Positions 1 through 7,131 of a stretch of DNA of 8,277 nt are shown piece by piece. The position numbers were made by a program, and so were the translations under genes. Numbering within the stretch: the first letter of the stretch is position 1; each line of letters opens with the position of its first letter. Below the pieces are notes generated by a model. It made no database searches. It had not been told where the DNA came from and was given only the letters and a program-made list of their open reading frames with translations. Source of the stretch: Desulfobacteraceae bacterium (GTDB lineage: Bacteria > Desulfobacterota > Desulfobulbia > Desulfobulbales > Desulfobulbaceae); assembly GCA_022837185.1 (NCBI GenBank), contig JALHJD010000122.1, positions 912 to 9,188 on the forward strand, given 5' to 3'.

Positions 1-1
1 C

Positions 2-709
2 AATACTTCCGTCATGGATGACGAATTGCAGGATGAGTGGTCGCCGACAATGAAGGCCCATCTGCAGCGCTACATGAACCTGAGCAAAAAAAGGGCAGGC
101 AGCAAGCCGGTGCTGGACAGTCCGGGTACCCACGCCCTGACCCAGCAGGAAGTCGTCAAGATCGGCCGCTACTTCGAGGCTGATTATATCATCCGCGGGC
201 GCATCGTCGAATACAAGACGCGCCAGGACCCCTCCTGGAGTCCGCTGAAAAAAGGCGTGCTCACCTTTATCTCCGGGGCGACCAGCAAGCTCGCCTGGGG
301 GAACGCCAGCGCGGACAAATATGACATGTACGGCAGCATGATCGCCGGCGCCCTCTGGGGCGGCATCCTTGGCTCCAACGCCGAATGGCCGTGGGAACAG
401 GACAAGGCTGACCAGACCATCCTCGGCATTTCCGGCGGCGACGACGCCAATACCATCTTCTGGGGGCTGGCCGGCGCGGAATTCGGCCGACTGGGGCACA
501 AGAGCGGGGAAAATCCCCAGGCCGCCGTGCAGATGCGGGTGTGGGTGCAGGACGCCTATTCCGGCGACGTAATCTGGACCAACCGGGTCGATGTCAAGGT
601 TTCATCGGAAACCGTGTTCGGCGACACCCAGCTTGACGCGCTCTTCGAAAGCGCCACCGAAAAAGCGATTGCCACCCTGATGGACAACTTCGTCACCCAG
701 GCCTTGTAA
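2..709 (+). CDS. Partial hypothetical protein, possible CsgG/LpoB-like envelope protein
   Basis: The reading frame is open from the left edge, so the ATG at 14 is probably internal and the true start, with any lipoprotein signal, lies outside the window. Numbering from that ATG, 231 residues are visible. The segment 48-66 (VKIGRYFEADYIIRGRIVEY) resembles the strand-helix-strand pattern of CsgG, LpoB and TolB-N type outer-membrane-associated proteins. The C-terminal part, about 170-225, reads as a beta strand, a turn with SGDVIW, another strand and a helix (ATEKAIATLM), which also fits that fold. Between them, 106-163 is unusually rich in Gly, Ala and Trp and could be a membrane-contacting or flexible insert. 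The gene ends 18 bases before a strong terminator, so it is the last gene of its transcript. The family assignment is an inference from pattern alone; the function is unknown. That the frame is real is supported by its length, codon use and the terminator placement. Confidence 0.68.
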   Translation, partial: NTSVMDDELQDEWSPTMKAHLQRYMNLSKKRAGSKPVLDSPGTHALTQQEVVKIGRYFEADYIIRGRIVEYKTRQDPSWSPLKKGVLTFISGATSKLAWGNASADKYDMYGSMIAGALWGGILGSNAEWPWEQDKADQTILGISGGDDANTIFWGLAGAEFGRLGHKSGENPQAAVQMRVWVQDAYSGDVIWTNRVDVKVSSETVFGDTQLDALFESATEKAIATLMDNFVTQAL

Positions 710-727
710 GCGGAAGCTCTGACCGCA

Positions 728-769
728 CCAACAAAAAAGCCTGTCATTGCTGACAGGCTTTTTTGTTGG
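728..769. terminator. Bidirectional intrinsic terminator
   Basis: A perfect inverted repeat has 19-base arms (728-746 and 751-769) around a 4-base loop, TTGC. The GC-rich core GCCTGTCA/TGACAGGC is flanked by A6 on the left and T6 on the right, so either strand gives a stem followed by a U tract. It sits between the stop of the rightward gene (709) and the stop of the leftward secB (790), where convergent genes share one terminator. Confidence 0.93.
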
Positions 770-789
770 CTCTTCTGCGTCCTAAAAAA

Positions 790-1260
790 TTATTGCTGCT
801 TCTCCTGGCCCTGCCGTTGGGCATTTTCATACAAAGCAATAAAATTGATCGGCTCCATCAGGAAGGGCATGAATCCCCCCTCAACCGACACCTGGGAGAC
901 GACCTGCCTGGTGAAGGGAAAGAGCATGATCGGGCAATCCACCGCCAGGACCCGCCGCACGTGTTCGGCCGGAATGTTTTTCAGCAGGAAGACGCCGGCA
1001 TGCTCAATCTCCACCACGAACATGACCGTGTCTCCGGCGTTCTTGTCCATGACCTTGGCGGTGATGCCCAGGGCGACTTCCCAATGGTCGTCGTCAATTT
1101 TCTTGCTGTTGACCTGCAGGTTGAAATCGACTTTCGGCTCCTGGTTCCGAACGAGGAAAATATTGGGGGCGTTTGGATTTTCAAACGAAAGATCCTTGAT
1201 ATACATTTTCTGCAGGCGGAAGACCGGAACTGCCTGTTTTGCTTCCTTCTCTTCAGTCAT
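790..1260 (-). CDS. secB: Protein-export chaperone SecB
   Basis: SecB is a cytosolic homotetrameric chaperone that keeps presecretory proteins unfolded and hands them to SecA for export through SecYEG. The 156-residue product matches the usual family length (E. coli 155). Clear signatures are residues 20-32 (YIKDLSFENPNAP), which match the conserved strand of E. coli SecB, and the C-terminal block from 109 (CPIMLFPFTRQ) through EGGF and PINF to ALY at 144. The frame stays open upstream to 1359, but that extension has no SecB similarity. Two ATGs lie 6 bases apart (1266 and 1260). AAAGG at 1271-1267 touches the first and stands 6 bases before the second, so 1260 was chosen. It lies 102 bases after uvrA and may be read from the same transcript or from its own promoter; no convincing promoter was seen in the gap. 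The shared terminator at 728-769 ends it. Confidence 0.94.
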   Translation of the reverse strand: MTEEKEAKQAVPVFRLQKMYIKDLSFENPNAPNIFLVRNQEPKVDFNLQVNSKKIDDDHWEVALGITAKVMDKNAGDTVMFVVEIEHAGVFLLKNIPAEHVRRVLAVDCPIMLFPFTRQVVSQVSVEGGFMPFLMEPINFIALYENAQRQGQEKQQ

Positions 1261-1328
1261 ATTCATCCTTTCATTCTGAGGTCTCTGGTGCGGGCAACAG
1301 CCTTCTGTTTTACCCGAAAATGAAATCT

Positions 1329-1357
1329 GCGCAAGCGGAATTATCCCCGCTCCGCGC
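1329..1357 (-). terminator. Weak hairpin downstream of uvrA
   Basis: On the minus strand, 5 bases after the uvrA stop, GCGC (1357-1354) pairs with GCGC (1332-1329), and AGCGG pairs with CCGCT around an 8-base loop. A GG/T asymmetry separates the two helices. A T-rich but interrupted stretch follows (ATTTCATTTT). It could be a leaky terminator or an RNA-stabilising 3' stem between uvrA and secB. The poor U tract keeps confidence low. Confidence 0.35.
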
Positions 1358-1362
1358 ATTCC

Positions 1363-4197
1363 TTACGGCTGCAGGGTCTGCTTCAGGAACATGCCGGTAT
1401 ACGAATGGGCCGCCACGGCGACTTCCTCCGGGGTCCCGCTGACGACAATCAATCCGCCTCCGTCGCCTCCTTCCGGGCCCATGTCGATGATGTGATCCGC
1501 CGTTTTGATCACATCCAGGTTGTGCTCTATCACCACCACCGTATTGCCGGCATCCACCAGCCGGTTCAGGACGTTCAGCAAATGCTGGATATCGGCCGGG
1601 TGCAGCCCGGTTGTCGGTTCATCGAGGATGTAGAGGGTCCGGCCGGTGCTCTGGCGGCTCAATTCCCGGGCCAGCTTTACCCGCTGCGCCTCCCCGCCGG
1701 ACAGAGTGACCGACGACTGCCCAAGGGTTATGTAGCCCAGCCCGACATCAAAGACGGTCTGCAGCCGCCTTTTGATCGGGGGTATGTTCCGGAAGAACTC
1801 CAGCGCCTCCTCGACGGTCATGGCCAGGATCTCGGCGATGTTCCTGCCCCGGTACCCGATCTCCAGGGTCTCGCGATTGTAGCGGCTGCCCCTGCACTGT
1901 TCGCAGGTCACATAGATATCGGGGAGAAAATGCATGGCGATCCTGATCACGCCGTCACCCTCGCATGCCTCGCACCGGCCGCCCTTGATGTTGAAGCTGA
2001 ACCGTCCGGGCTTGTACCCTCTCGCCCTGGCCTCGGGAAGCCGGGCAAAGAGTTCCCGGATCGGGGTCATGACGCCGGTATAAGTGGCCGGGTTGGACCG
2101 CGGAGTCCTGCCGATGGGGCTCTGATCGATATCTATCACCTTGTCGATGGCGCCGATCCCCGTCACGGAGCGGCTGTCCCTTTTCCCGGACCGGCGGTCG
2201 GCCAGGACGGCATATACCCGTTTATACAGGGTTTCAATGACCAGTGAACTCTTGCCGGAGCCCGAGACCCCGGTCACGCAGGTCATCACCCCCAGGGGAA
2301 AGGATACCGTCAGGTCCTTGAGATTGTTGGCATCGGCGTGGTGGATGGTCACCGATGACTTCGGCGATTTGCGGACCTTTCTTCTCTTGCCGGGAACCGC
2401 TATGGAGAGGCGCCCCGACAGGTAGCCGCCGGTCAGCGACTCAGGGCAGTCGAGCAATCCGGCCACATCGCCGGAATAGACGATCTCTCCACCGTGCACC
2501 CCGGCTCCGGGCCCCATGTCAAGCACGTGATCGGCCGAGGCTATGGTGTCGGTGTCATGCTCGACGACGATGACCGTATTGCCGAGATCCCGCAGGCTCA
2601 GCAGGGTCTTGATCAGCTTGGCGTTATCCCGCTGATGCAGGCCTATGCTCGGCTCGTCCAGGATATAGAGAACCCCCGCCAGCCTGGAGCCGATCTGCGA
2701 GGCAAGCCGGATGCGCTGCGCTTCTCCGCCTGAAAGGGTCCCGGCCCGGCGGTCGAGGGAGAGGTAGCCCAGGCCGACATCCCGCAGAAACCCGAGCCGG
2801 TCATCCACTTCCTTGAGAATGGGGCCGGCAATGAGCCGCTGCCGATCCGACAGGGCCAGCGTCCTGGTGGCGTCGATTATCCGGGTGATGGACAATCTGG
2901 TCAATTCTATGATGGACCAGGGTCCTACCCGCACGGCCAGGGCTTCCGGCTTCAACCGGGCCCCGTCGCACACCGGGCATGGCTGCTCGTTGATGTATCT
3001 GCCCAGTTCTTCGCGGATCATGGGGGAGGCGGTTTCATGGAAGCGGCGCTCAAGCTGCGGGATCACTCCCTCAAAAGGAGTGTGGGAAATGAGCTTGCGG
3101 CGGCCCTTGCGGTATTGAAACTCGATGGCCTCCCTGCCCGAACCATGCAGAATGATACGCTGCACCCGGGCGGGGAACTGGTTGAACGGGGTGGCGAGGT
3201 CAAAGGAATAATGGTTCGCCAGGGCGGCCAGCATCTGGCCGCTGTAGCTTGACTGGGACCTGTACCCCCAGGGGGCTATCGCCCCATCTTTCAGGCTGAG
3301 AGAGGGATCGGGCACGATCAGTGCCGGATCGAAGTACTGGCGGACTCCGAGTCCGCTGCATTCCGGGCAGGCGCCGAGGGGATTGTTGAAGGAAAAAAGC
3401 TGGGTGGTCAACTCCGGCACCGATATCCCGCAATGATGACAGGCGGCGGATTCGCTGAACAACTGTTCCCGCCCCGAATCCGGAAAATGCACGAGCAGGG
3501 ATCCTTCACTCAGTCGCACGGCAGTGGCCGTTGACTCCTCGAGCCGCCGCCGTACCGACTTTTTGATCACCAGGCGGTCGACCACCGCTTCAATGGTATG
3601 ATGCCTGTTTTTGTCCAGCGCAATTCCGGCCGCAAGGTCCTCAATTGTCCCGTCGACCCGCACCCTGACGAAACCCTCCCGGCGCAGCCGGTCAAAGAGT
3701 TTTTCATGCTGCCCTTTGCGGCGATGGACGAGGGGTGCCAGCAGAACGACCCGTTCGCCCTCGGGCAGCTGCAGCAGACCATTGACCATGTCCTCAATGG
3801 ACTGGGCGCGGATCTCCCGGCCGCAGTCAGGACAATGGGGAATCCCGGCCCGGGCGAAGAGGAGGCGCAGGTAGTCGTAGATTTCCGTGACCGTCCCCAC
3901 GGTTGATCGCGGATTCCGGCTGGTCGTCTTCTGCTCGATGGAAACCGCCGGGGACAATCCTTCCAGGGAATCGACGTCCGGCTTGTCCATCTGTCCCAGG
4001 AACTGCCGGGCATACGTCGACAGCGATTCCACGTAGCGGCGCTGCCCCTCGGCATACAGGGTATCAAAGGCCAGGGTCGATTTGCCCGATCCGGAAAGCC
4101 CGGTGAACACCACCAGCCTGTTGCGGGGCAGATCGATGCTGATATTTTTGAGATTATGCATCCGCGCCCCGCGGATACTTAAAAATTGGGGTTCCAT
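1363..4197 (-). CDS. uvrA: Excinuclease ABC subunit A (UvrA)
   Basis: UvrA is the damage-sensing ATPase of nucleotide excision repair. A UvrA dimer finds distorted DNA, loads UvrB and leaves before UvrC cuts. The 944-residue frame is intact and has the usual length (E. coli 940). It holds two ABC ATPase modules. Walker A1 is GLSGSGKS at 33-40, with signature LSGGEAQ at 488-494 and Walker B YILDEP at 511-516. Walker A2 is GVSGSGKS at 643-650, with signature at 832-838 and Walker B at 856-861. Two zinc modules are visible: C253/C256 with C277/C280, and C742/C745 with C765/C768 enclosing the DNA-contacting hairpin. The UvrB-contacting region, about 130-250, is of normal size. The ATG at 4197 gives an N-terminus ([13 protein letters not shown]) that aligns with known UvrA. 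It starts 7 bases after the upstream CoA-binding gene, with no good ribosome binding site, which suggests translational coupling. Confidence 0.98.
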   Translation of the reverse strand: MEPQFLSIRGARMHNLKNISIDLPRNRLVVFTGLSGSGKSTLAFDTLYAEGQRRYVESLSTYARQFLGQMDKPDVDSLEGLSPAVSIEQKTTSRNPRSTVGTVTEIYDYLRLLFARAGIPHCPDCGREIRAQSIEDMVNGLLQLPEGERVVLLAPLVHRRKGQHEKLFDRLRREGFVRVRVDGTIEDLAAGIALDKNRHHTIEAVVDRLVIKKSVRRRLEESTATAVRLSEGSLLVHFPDSGREQLFSESAACHHCGISVPELTTQLFSFNNPLGACPECSGLGVRQYFDPALIVPDPSLSLKDGAIAPWGYRSQSSYSGQMLAALANHYSFDLATPFNQFPARVQRIILHGSGREAIEFQYRKGRRKLISHTPFEGVIPQLERRFHETASPMIREELGRYINEQPCPVCDGARLKPEALAVRVGPWSIIELTRLSITRIIDATRTLALSDRQRLIAGPILKEVDDRLGFLRDVGLGYLSLDRRAGTLSGGEAQRIRLASQIGSRLAGVLYILDEPSIGLHQRDNAKLIKTLLSLRDLGNTVIVVEHDTDTIASADHVLDMGPGAGVHGGEIVYSGDVAGLLDCPESLTGGYLSGRLSIAVPGKRRKVRKSPKSSVTIHHADANNLKDLTVSFPLGVMTCVTGVSGSGKSSLVIETLYKRVYAVLADRRSGKRDSRSVTGIGAIDKVIDIDQSPIGRTPRSNPATYTGVMTPIRELFARLPEARARGYKPGRFSFNIKGGRCEACEGDGVIRIAMHFLPDIYVTCEQCRGSRYNRETLEIGYRGRNIAEILAMTVEEALEFFRNIPPIKRRLQTVFDVGLGYITLGQSSVTLSGGEAQRVKLARELSRQSTGRTLYILDEPTTGLHPADIQHLLNVLNRLVDAGNTVVVIEHNLDVIKTADHIIDMGPEGGDGGGLIVVSGTPEEVAVAAHSYTGMFLKQTLQP

Positions 4198-4204
4198 GGA
4201 ACTG

Positions 4205-4618
4205 TCAGCCGATGGAATTGCGGTGGTCTATCTGAATGCACCGGTCCATGATCACGGTGATGCCCTGCTGCTCCGCCAGTTCCGCCGCCTCCCGGTTGAC
4301 TATGCCCTGCTGCATCCAGACCACCGGGATTTTTTTGTCGATCGCCTGCAGCACCACCGGCATGACCTGCTCGGACCGGCGGAAGATGTCGGCGATGTCG
4401 ACCTTTCCCGGCACCGATTTCAGGTCCGGATAGCATGGCCGGCCGAGTATCGTTTCGTGCCCGGGATTGACGGGAACGACTTCGTAGCCGGCGTTGATGA
4501 GATAGGCCGCGACCCGGTGGCTTGGCCGGTCCGGCTTGGGCGAAAGACCGACCACGGCTATGCGCCGGCTCTGCTGTAATATTTCCTTGATTTTCTGAAG
4601 GGAAACAAGCTGCACCAT
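4205..4618 (-). CDS. CoA-binding domain protein (YccU type)
   Basis: This 137-residue cytosolic protein is a single Rossmann-like CoA-binding domain of the CoA_binding_2/COG1832 group, which includes E. coli YccU and is related to the N-terminal domain of succinyl-CoA synthetase alpha. The evidence is the nucleotide loop [14 protein letters not shown] (21-34), then VPVNPG (48-53), VDIADIFRR (73-81), VWMQQGI (100-106) and the family's terminal MDRC (124-127). Its physiological role is not established; binding of CoA or an acyl-CoA is expected from the family. The ATG at 4618 is preceded by AGGA about 10 bases upstream, an acceptable ribosome binding site. Its stop lies 7 bases before the uvrA start, so the two are very probably cotranscribed. 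No functional link with repair is implied by the sequence itself. Confidence 0.9.
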   Translation of the reverse strand: MVQLVSLQKIKEILQQSRRIAVVGLSPKPDRPSHRVAAYLINAGYEVVPVNPGHETILGRPCYPDLKSVPGKVDIADIFRRSEQVMPVVLQAIDKKIPVVWMQQGIVNREAAELAEQQGITVIMDRCIQIDHRNSIG

Positions 4619-4680
4619 GACGTCGATATCCTGAACAAAATCATTTACCCTGCCGGAATGCTATGGTAATTTATCAGATT

Positions 4681-4708
4681 ACTGTATCCACGTTTTGCAA
4701 AGAATCAA
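4681..4708 (-). promoter_or_regulatory. Candidate promoter for the CoA-binding protein-uvrA operon
   Basis: In the 111-base divergent gap between the CoA-binding gene and glyQ, the minus strand carries TTGATT (4708-4703), a 16-base spacer and TACAGT (4686-4681). Each hexamer matches four of six sigma-70 consensus bases. It points toward the start at 4618. For glyQ on the other strand I found only an extended -10-like TGCTATGGT at 4659-4667, without a matching -35. This is a pattern match only. Confidence 0.28.
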
Positions 4709-4729
4709 CTCGGAAGCGATTTTTTACCC

Positions 4730-5635
4730 ATGTATTTTCAGGACATTATCAAGGAACTCAACAACTACTGGGCCTCCGCCGGCTGCGTCGTTCTCCAGCC
4801 CTATGACATGGAGGTCGGCGCTGGCACCTTTCACCCGGCCACCCTGCTGCGCTCCCTGGGACCGGAACCGTGGAAAGCCGCCTACGTGCAGCCTTCCAGG
4901 CGACCGACCGATGGACGGTATGGCGAAAACCCCAACCGGCTGCAGCACTACTACCAGTACCAGGTCGTGCTCAAGCCCTCGCCCCGGGAAGTACAGGATA
5001 TGTACCTGGAAAGCCTGCGCCGTTTCGGACTGAACCTGCTTGAGCATGACGTCCGCTTCGTGGAGGACGACTGGGAGTCCCCGACGCTCGGGGCCTGGGG
5101 ACTGGGATGGGAGGTCTGGCTCGACGGCATGGAAATCACCCAGTTCACGTACTTCCAGCAGGCCGGATCCATTGATCTGCGCCCCATTACCGTTGAAATC
5201 ACCTACGGCCTGGAACGGATTGCCATGTACCTGCAAAAGGTTGACTCCGTCTACGACATCGCCTGGAACGAATCCGTCTCCTATGGCCAGATCTTTCACC
5301 AGGCGGAAAAGGAATTTTCCGCCTTTAATTTTGAAGAGGCCAATGTCCCCGATCTCACCCTCGCCTTTGACAACTATGAACGGGACGCTCTGCAGCTCAT
5401 TGACAAAGGGCTGATCCTGCCCGGCTACGACTATTGCCTCAAGTGCTCGCACACGTTCAACCTGCTTGATGCCCGAAAGGCCATCAGCGTGGCCGAACGC
5501 ACCAGATACATAGGCCGTATCCGGCATATCGCCCGGCAAGTCGCCCAGAACTATCTCGAACAGCGGGAAGCGATGGGGTTCCCCATGCTGGGCGGTACGG
5601 CGGAGAAGAAGAACAGGATCGAACAGGAGGCATGA
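4730..5635 (+). CDS. glyQ: Glycyl-tRNA synthetase alpha subunit
   Basis: This is the catalytic alpha chain of the bacterial alpha2beta2 glycyl-tRNA synthetase, which activates glycine with ATP and charges tRNA-Gly in the cytosol together with the beta chain GlyS. The 301-residue product has the usual length (E. coli about 303). It contains the class II catalytic core: DMEVGAG (26-32), [20 protein letters not shown] (54-73), the motif around [20 protein letters not shown] (109-128), QFTYFQQ (138-144), and the ATP-binding [12 protein letters not shown] (156-167). [17 protein letters not shown] (241-257) is the conserved C-terminal helix. A GGAAG at 4712-4716 stands a long 13 bases before the ATG, so the initiation signal is weak. 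In most bacteria glyS follows directly; here the next feature is selC on the opposite strand 3 bases beyond the stop. GlyS must be encoded elsewhere, since this subunit does not work alone. Confidence 0.97.
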   Translation: MYFQDIIKELNNYWASAGCVVLQPYDMEVGAGTFHPATLLRSLGPEPWKAAYVQPSRRPTDGRYGENPNRLQHYYQYQVVLKPSPREVQDMYLESLRRFGLNLLEHDVRFVEDDWESPTLGAWGLGWEVWLDGMEITQFTYFQQAGSIDLRPITVEITYGLERIAMYLQKVDSVYDIAWNESVSYGQIFHQAEKEFSAFNFEEANVPDLTLAFDNYERDALQLIDKGLILPGYDYCLKCSHTFNLLDARKAISVAERTRYIGRIRHIARQVAQNYLEQREAMGFPMLGGTAEKKNRIEQEA

Positions 5636-5638
5636 AGA

Positions 5639-5736
5639 TGGCGGAAGTGCATGGGAATCGAACCCACCCGCCAGGCTGTTCACCCGGCACACCGGATTTG
5701 AAGTCCGGGAGGGCCACCAGTGCCCTATCCACTTCC
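5639..5736 (-). tRNA. selC: Selenocysteine tRNA, tRNA-Sec (anticodon UCA)
   Basis: Read from 5736 down, the 98-base gene folds as tRNA-Sec. The 5' strand GGAAGTG pairs with CACTTCC (5649-5643). An extended acceptor of 8 would put G5729 against G5650, a mismatch. The D stem AGGGC/GCCCT (5726-5722 and 5714-5710) closes a 7-base loop. The anticodon stem CCGGA/TCCGG holds loop CTTCAAA, with anticodon TCA at 5701-5699. The long variable arm has a 6-bp stem (5688-5683 with 5675-5670). The T stem GTGGG/CCCAT holds TTCGATT. The discriminator is G (5642), as in other bacterial tRNA-Sec, and CCA (5641-5639) is encoded. The long variable arm, GGAAG start, discriminator G and UCA anticodon all identify selC. 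It reads UGA codons with SelB and a SECIS element, after SelA converts Ser-tRNA to Sec-tRNA. No terminator is seen before it runs antisense into glyQ. Confidence 0.97.
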
Positions 5737-5751
5737 ACCCGCGGATGAAGT

Positions 5752-5777
5752 TTAATAATTGTTGACCTGAAAAACAA
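5752..5777 (-). promoter_or_regulatory. Candidate selC promoter
   Basis: On the minus strand TTGTTT (5777-5772) and TATTAA (5757-5752) resemble -35 and -10 boxes, with a 14-base spacer that is shorter than ideal. The -10 ends 15 bases before the mature tRNA 5' end at 5736, which would leave a short leader for RNase P to remove. It interleaves with a rightward promoter on the other strand. Confidence 0.35.
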
Positions 5778-5788
5778 CTTATTATTAA
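5752..5788. repeat. Imperfect dyad in the selC divergent promoter region
   Basis: TTAATAA (5752-5758) is complementary to TTATTAA (5782-5788), and GTTG (5761-5764) to CAAC (5775-5778). Unpaired TT and TTA separate the two blocks, and a 10-base centre (ACCTGAAAAA) lies between them. The arms overlap both candidate -10 boxes and the -35 boxes fall near the centre. It could be a regulator's operator or simply the AT-rich symmetry of back-to-back promoters. Confidence 0.5.
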
Positions 5789-5789
5789 T
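5762..5789 (+). promoter_or_regulatory. Candidate promoter for the small zinc-finger-like gene
   Basis: TTGACC (5762-5767) matches five of six -35 consensus bases. A -10 follows as TATTAA at 5783-5788 (spacer 15) or ATTAAT at 5784-5789 (spacer 16), each matching four of six. Transcription would start near 5796 and give a leader of about 70 bases before the ATG at 5865. Confidence 0.42.
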
Positions 5790-5864
5790 GTCGGAAATCG
5801 GGAAAACCATTTACATACGCTTCTAACAACTTTTCAGGAGAGGACGGCCCCGTTCCGTAAACCC

Positions 5865-6185
5865 ATGCAGTGTACTCATCTGATTCGTCTCATGAAAGAC
5901 TGGTACCTTCACGTCAAGGAAGAAACCATGGCCCCTGCGCGCATGATGCAGTTTGCCGAGAGACATATCGGTCATTGCGAAGTGTGCCGGCAGGACTCCG
6001 GTCTCGCCGAAGAAATTGAAAAAATCCGCGATTTCGTGTTGCCTGAATCAAAAATCCCCAAGGCCGAGCGCGAGGAAGAGGAGGCCACCCCGGAAATCTC
6101 TCCAGATGAAGAAGAGGGAGTTGCGCGCGACGAGGACGAAGACGAGGATTTCGCCAATGACTTTGAAGAAGATGACGAGGTGTAG
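5865..6185 (+). CDS. Small HxxxCxxC (zinc-finger-like) protein with acidic tail
   Basis: The product is 106 residues and I do not recognise the gene. The N-terminal 45 residues hold C3 and then H34-x3-C38-x2-C41 (HIGHCEVC). This resembles the HxxxCxxC metal site of zf-HC2/ZAS domains, which in anti-sigma factors is preceded by a helix carrying another ligand. Residues about 48-60 look helical. From 67 to the end the chain is almost all Glu and Asp, probably disordered. There is no membrane segment or signal, so it should be cytosolic. The ATG at 5865 is the only reasonable start: no in-frame ATG, GTG or TTG lies nearer the AGGAGAGGA at 5836-5844, which is 20 bases away and poorly placed. An internal ATG at codon 22 would remove C3. 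The reading frame's composition and the promoter upstream support a real gene. Zinc binding and any regulatory role are inference. Confidence 0.62.
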   Translation: MQCTHLIRLMKDWYLHVKEETMAPARMMQFAERHIGHCEVCRQDSGLAEEIEKIRDFVLPESKIPKAEREEEEATPEISPDEEEGVARDEDEDEDFANDFEEDDEV

Positions 6186-6310
6186 CTCGCCTCCCGCACC
6201 TGCTCCCCGGAACCCGGGACGAAAACCGGCGGGTCGATTTCCCCCAACCGCGATCCCGGTGCAGCCCTCCAGGGCCAGCTGCTCGTTGAACTGACGGAGC
6301 GCCCATCGGC

Positions 6311-6333
6311 CCCGGCCTGTTGACAGGGCCGGG
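6311..6333. terminator. GC-rich hairpin after the MepK-like gene
   Basis: CCCGGCC (6311-6317) pairs with GGCCGGG (6327-6333) around a 9-base loop that can pair further (TG with CA, one G bulged). It lies 12 bases beyond the stop of the leftward gene (6345) and 126 bases after the rightward gene (6185), where convergent transcripts should end. Neither side has a U tract, so it may be a 3' stabilising stem or pause site and not a full intrinsic terminator. Confidence 0.4.
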
Positions 6334-6344
6334 AGAACCAGTTC

Positions 6345-6914
6345 CTACCAGGTGCGGAAGCGCCCGGTATCCAGATGGACAAAATCCGATTTGGGGTAGT
6401 ACCCCACCCCGCCTTGTTTCAGGTGGAGTGCTATTCTGCTCAATTCCCTTGTCTTCAACCCCGTCATGCGGACGTCTATGGCCCGGCCCTCGAGGTGCAG
6501 ACTGCGTCCGGCCACCCCGCTGCTTTTCCGGCGCAGCATGGCGTTGGTCGCGGGCGAACGGTAGCCGGAAATGACTTCAAACACTCCACGGCTGCCGCTC
6601 AGCCGCTGCACGTTGTACAGGAGATCCAGCAGCCGCGGGTCAATGGGATGAATATCCCCGGTTCGATGATCCCGGAGAAAACGGTTGACCCGCTGCAGGG
6701 CTTCATGATCATAGATCCGCTGCCGTACGTAGGTGATGTTCAGTTCTTCGGAGGTATGGGTGTGATACAGGGAAATGGTTCTTTTGCCGGGGACAGCGGC
6801 GGCATCCAGCGAAACGGGAGCGCTCAGCAAGAGGCAGGCGGCCATGGCCGCCCTGGCTGAATCCCAGAGAAAACGACGACGGTTTATCCTTTTTTCATGC
6901 TTCCAATAGTTCAC
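6345..6914 (-). CDS. MepK/YcbK-like murein endopeptidase (DUF882, peptidase M15 fold), Tat-exported
   Basis: The 189-residue product closely resembles E. coli MepK (YcbK), a periplasmic zinc endopeptidase that cuts peptidoglycan crosslinks during wall growth. The N-terminus carries a twin-arginine signal (RINRRRFLW, 9-17), a hydrophobic stretch 20-36 and a likely cleavage site near 38-41. The mature domain has FLRDHRTGDIHPIDPRLLD (79-97), ISGYRSPATN (115-124) and the zinc ligands H140 and D147 in SLHLEGRAIDV, with H180 in DFVHLDTG. GGVGYYP (168-174) is the family's conserved loop. All expected metal ligands are present, so activity is likely. The start is GTG at 6914 with GAGGA 3 bases upstream, a close spacing; no better start keeps the Tat signal. 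Genes on both sides seem unrelated. The exact bond cut (DD or LD) cannot be told from sequence. Confidence 0.9.
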   Translation of the reverse strand: MNYWKHEKRINRRRFLWDSARAAMAACLLLSAPVSLDAAAVPGKRTISLYHTHTSEELNITYVRQRIYDHEALQRVNRFLRDHRTGDIHPIDPRLLDLLYNVQRLSGSRGVFEVISGYRSPATNAMLRRKSSGVAGRSLHLEGRAIDVRMTGLKTRELSRIALHLKQGGVGYYPKSDFVHLDTGRFRTW

Positions 6915-6997
6915 TGTTCCTCATCGCGACGTATTTTGGTTGCCCGGTGCTGCCGGTTCCTGCAGCCTGTCTGGCGAACAGAGGATCAGTGCGGGCT

Positions 6998-7012
6998 GCT
7001 GAGGGACTCAGC
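6998..7012. repeat. Short perfect hairpin in the gap between the transporter and MepK-like genes
   Basis: GCTGAG (6998-7003) pairs perfectly with CTCAGC (7007-7012) around GGA. A second small inverted repeat, CAGCC/GGCTG, lies at 7021-7036. There is no U tract on the minus strand, so these are not convincing terminators for the transporter. The rest of the 217-base gap (6915-7131) shows no gene I can support. Confidence 0.3.
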
Positions 7013-7131
7013 CTTCTGTTCAGCCATTGTCGGCTGCTGTGAGGGGGATTGAACGGAACCGGCCCTGTGAAAATACCCTTTTGTACAGTACCGGCCGGTG
7101 CTTTGTCAACCATGAGGCCGCATTTTTCTCC

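Noticed and set aside
763..1323. Rightward 186-codon frame beginning with a leucine-rich, signal-like stretch
   Set aside because: It lies opposite secB, begins inside the terminator and its later part is His/Asp-rich antisense sequence without a ribosome binding site or family resemblance.
1261..1359. 33-residue N-terminal extension of SecB
   Set aside because: It lacks similarity to SecB, and the ribosome binding site and family length both fit the start at 1260.
1405..2247. Rightward 280-codon frame
   Set aside because: It is antisense to the C-terminal half of uvrA, which is certain; long antisense frames are common in GC-rich DNA.
4724..5692. Leftward 322-codon frame
   Set aside because: It is antisense to glyQ and begins inside the selC gene.
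5639..5736. Possible integration site of a mobile element at selC
   Set aside because: tRNA-Sec genes are used by islands in enterobacteria, but no integrase, repeated 3' tRNA fragment or foreign-looking gene is visible nearby.
6895..7113. Leftward 72-codon frame ending just inside the MepK-like gene
   Set aside because: Composition is not protein-like, there is no recognisable motif, and it overlaps the better supported GTG start at 6914.
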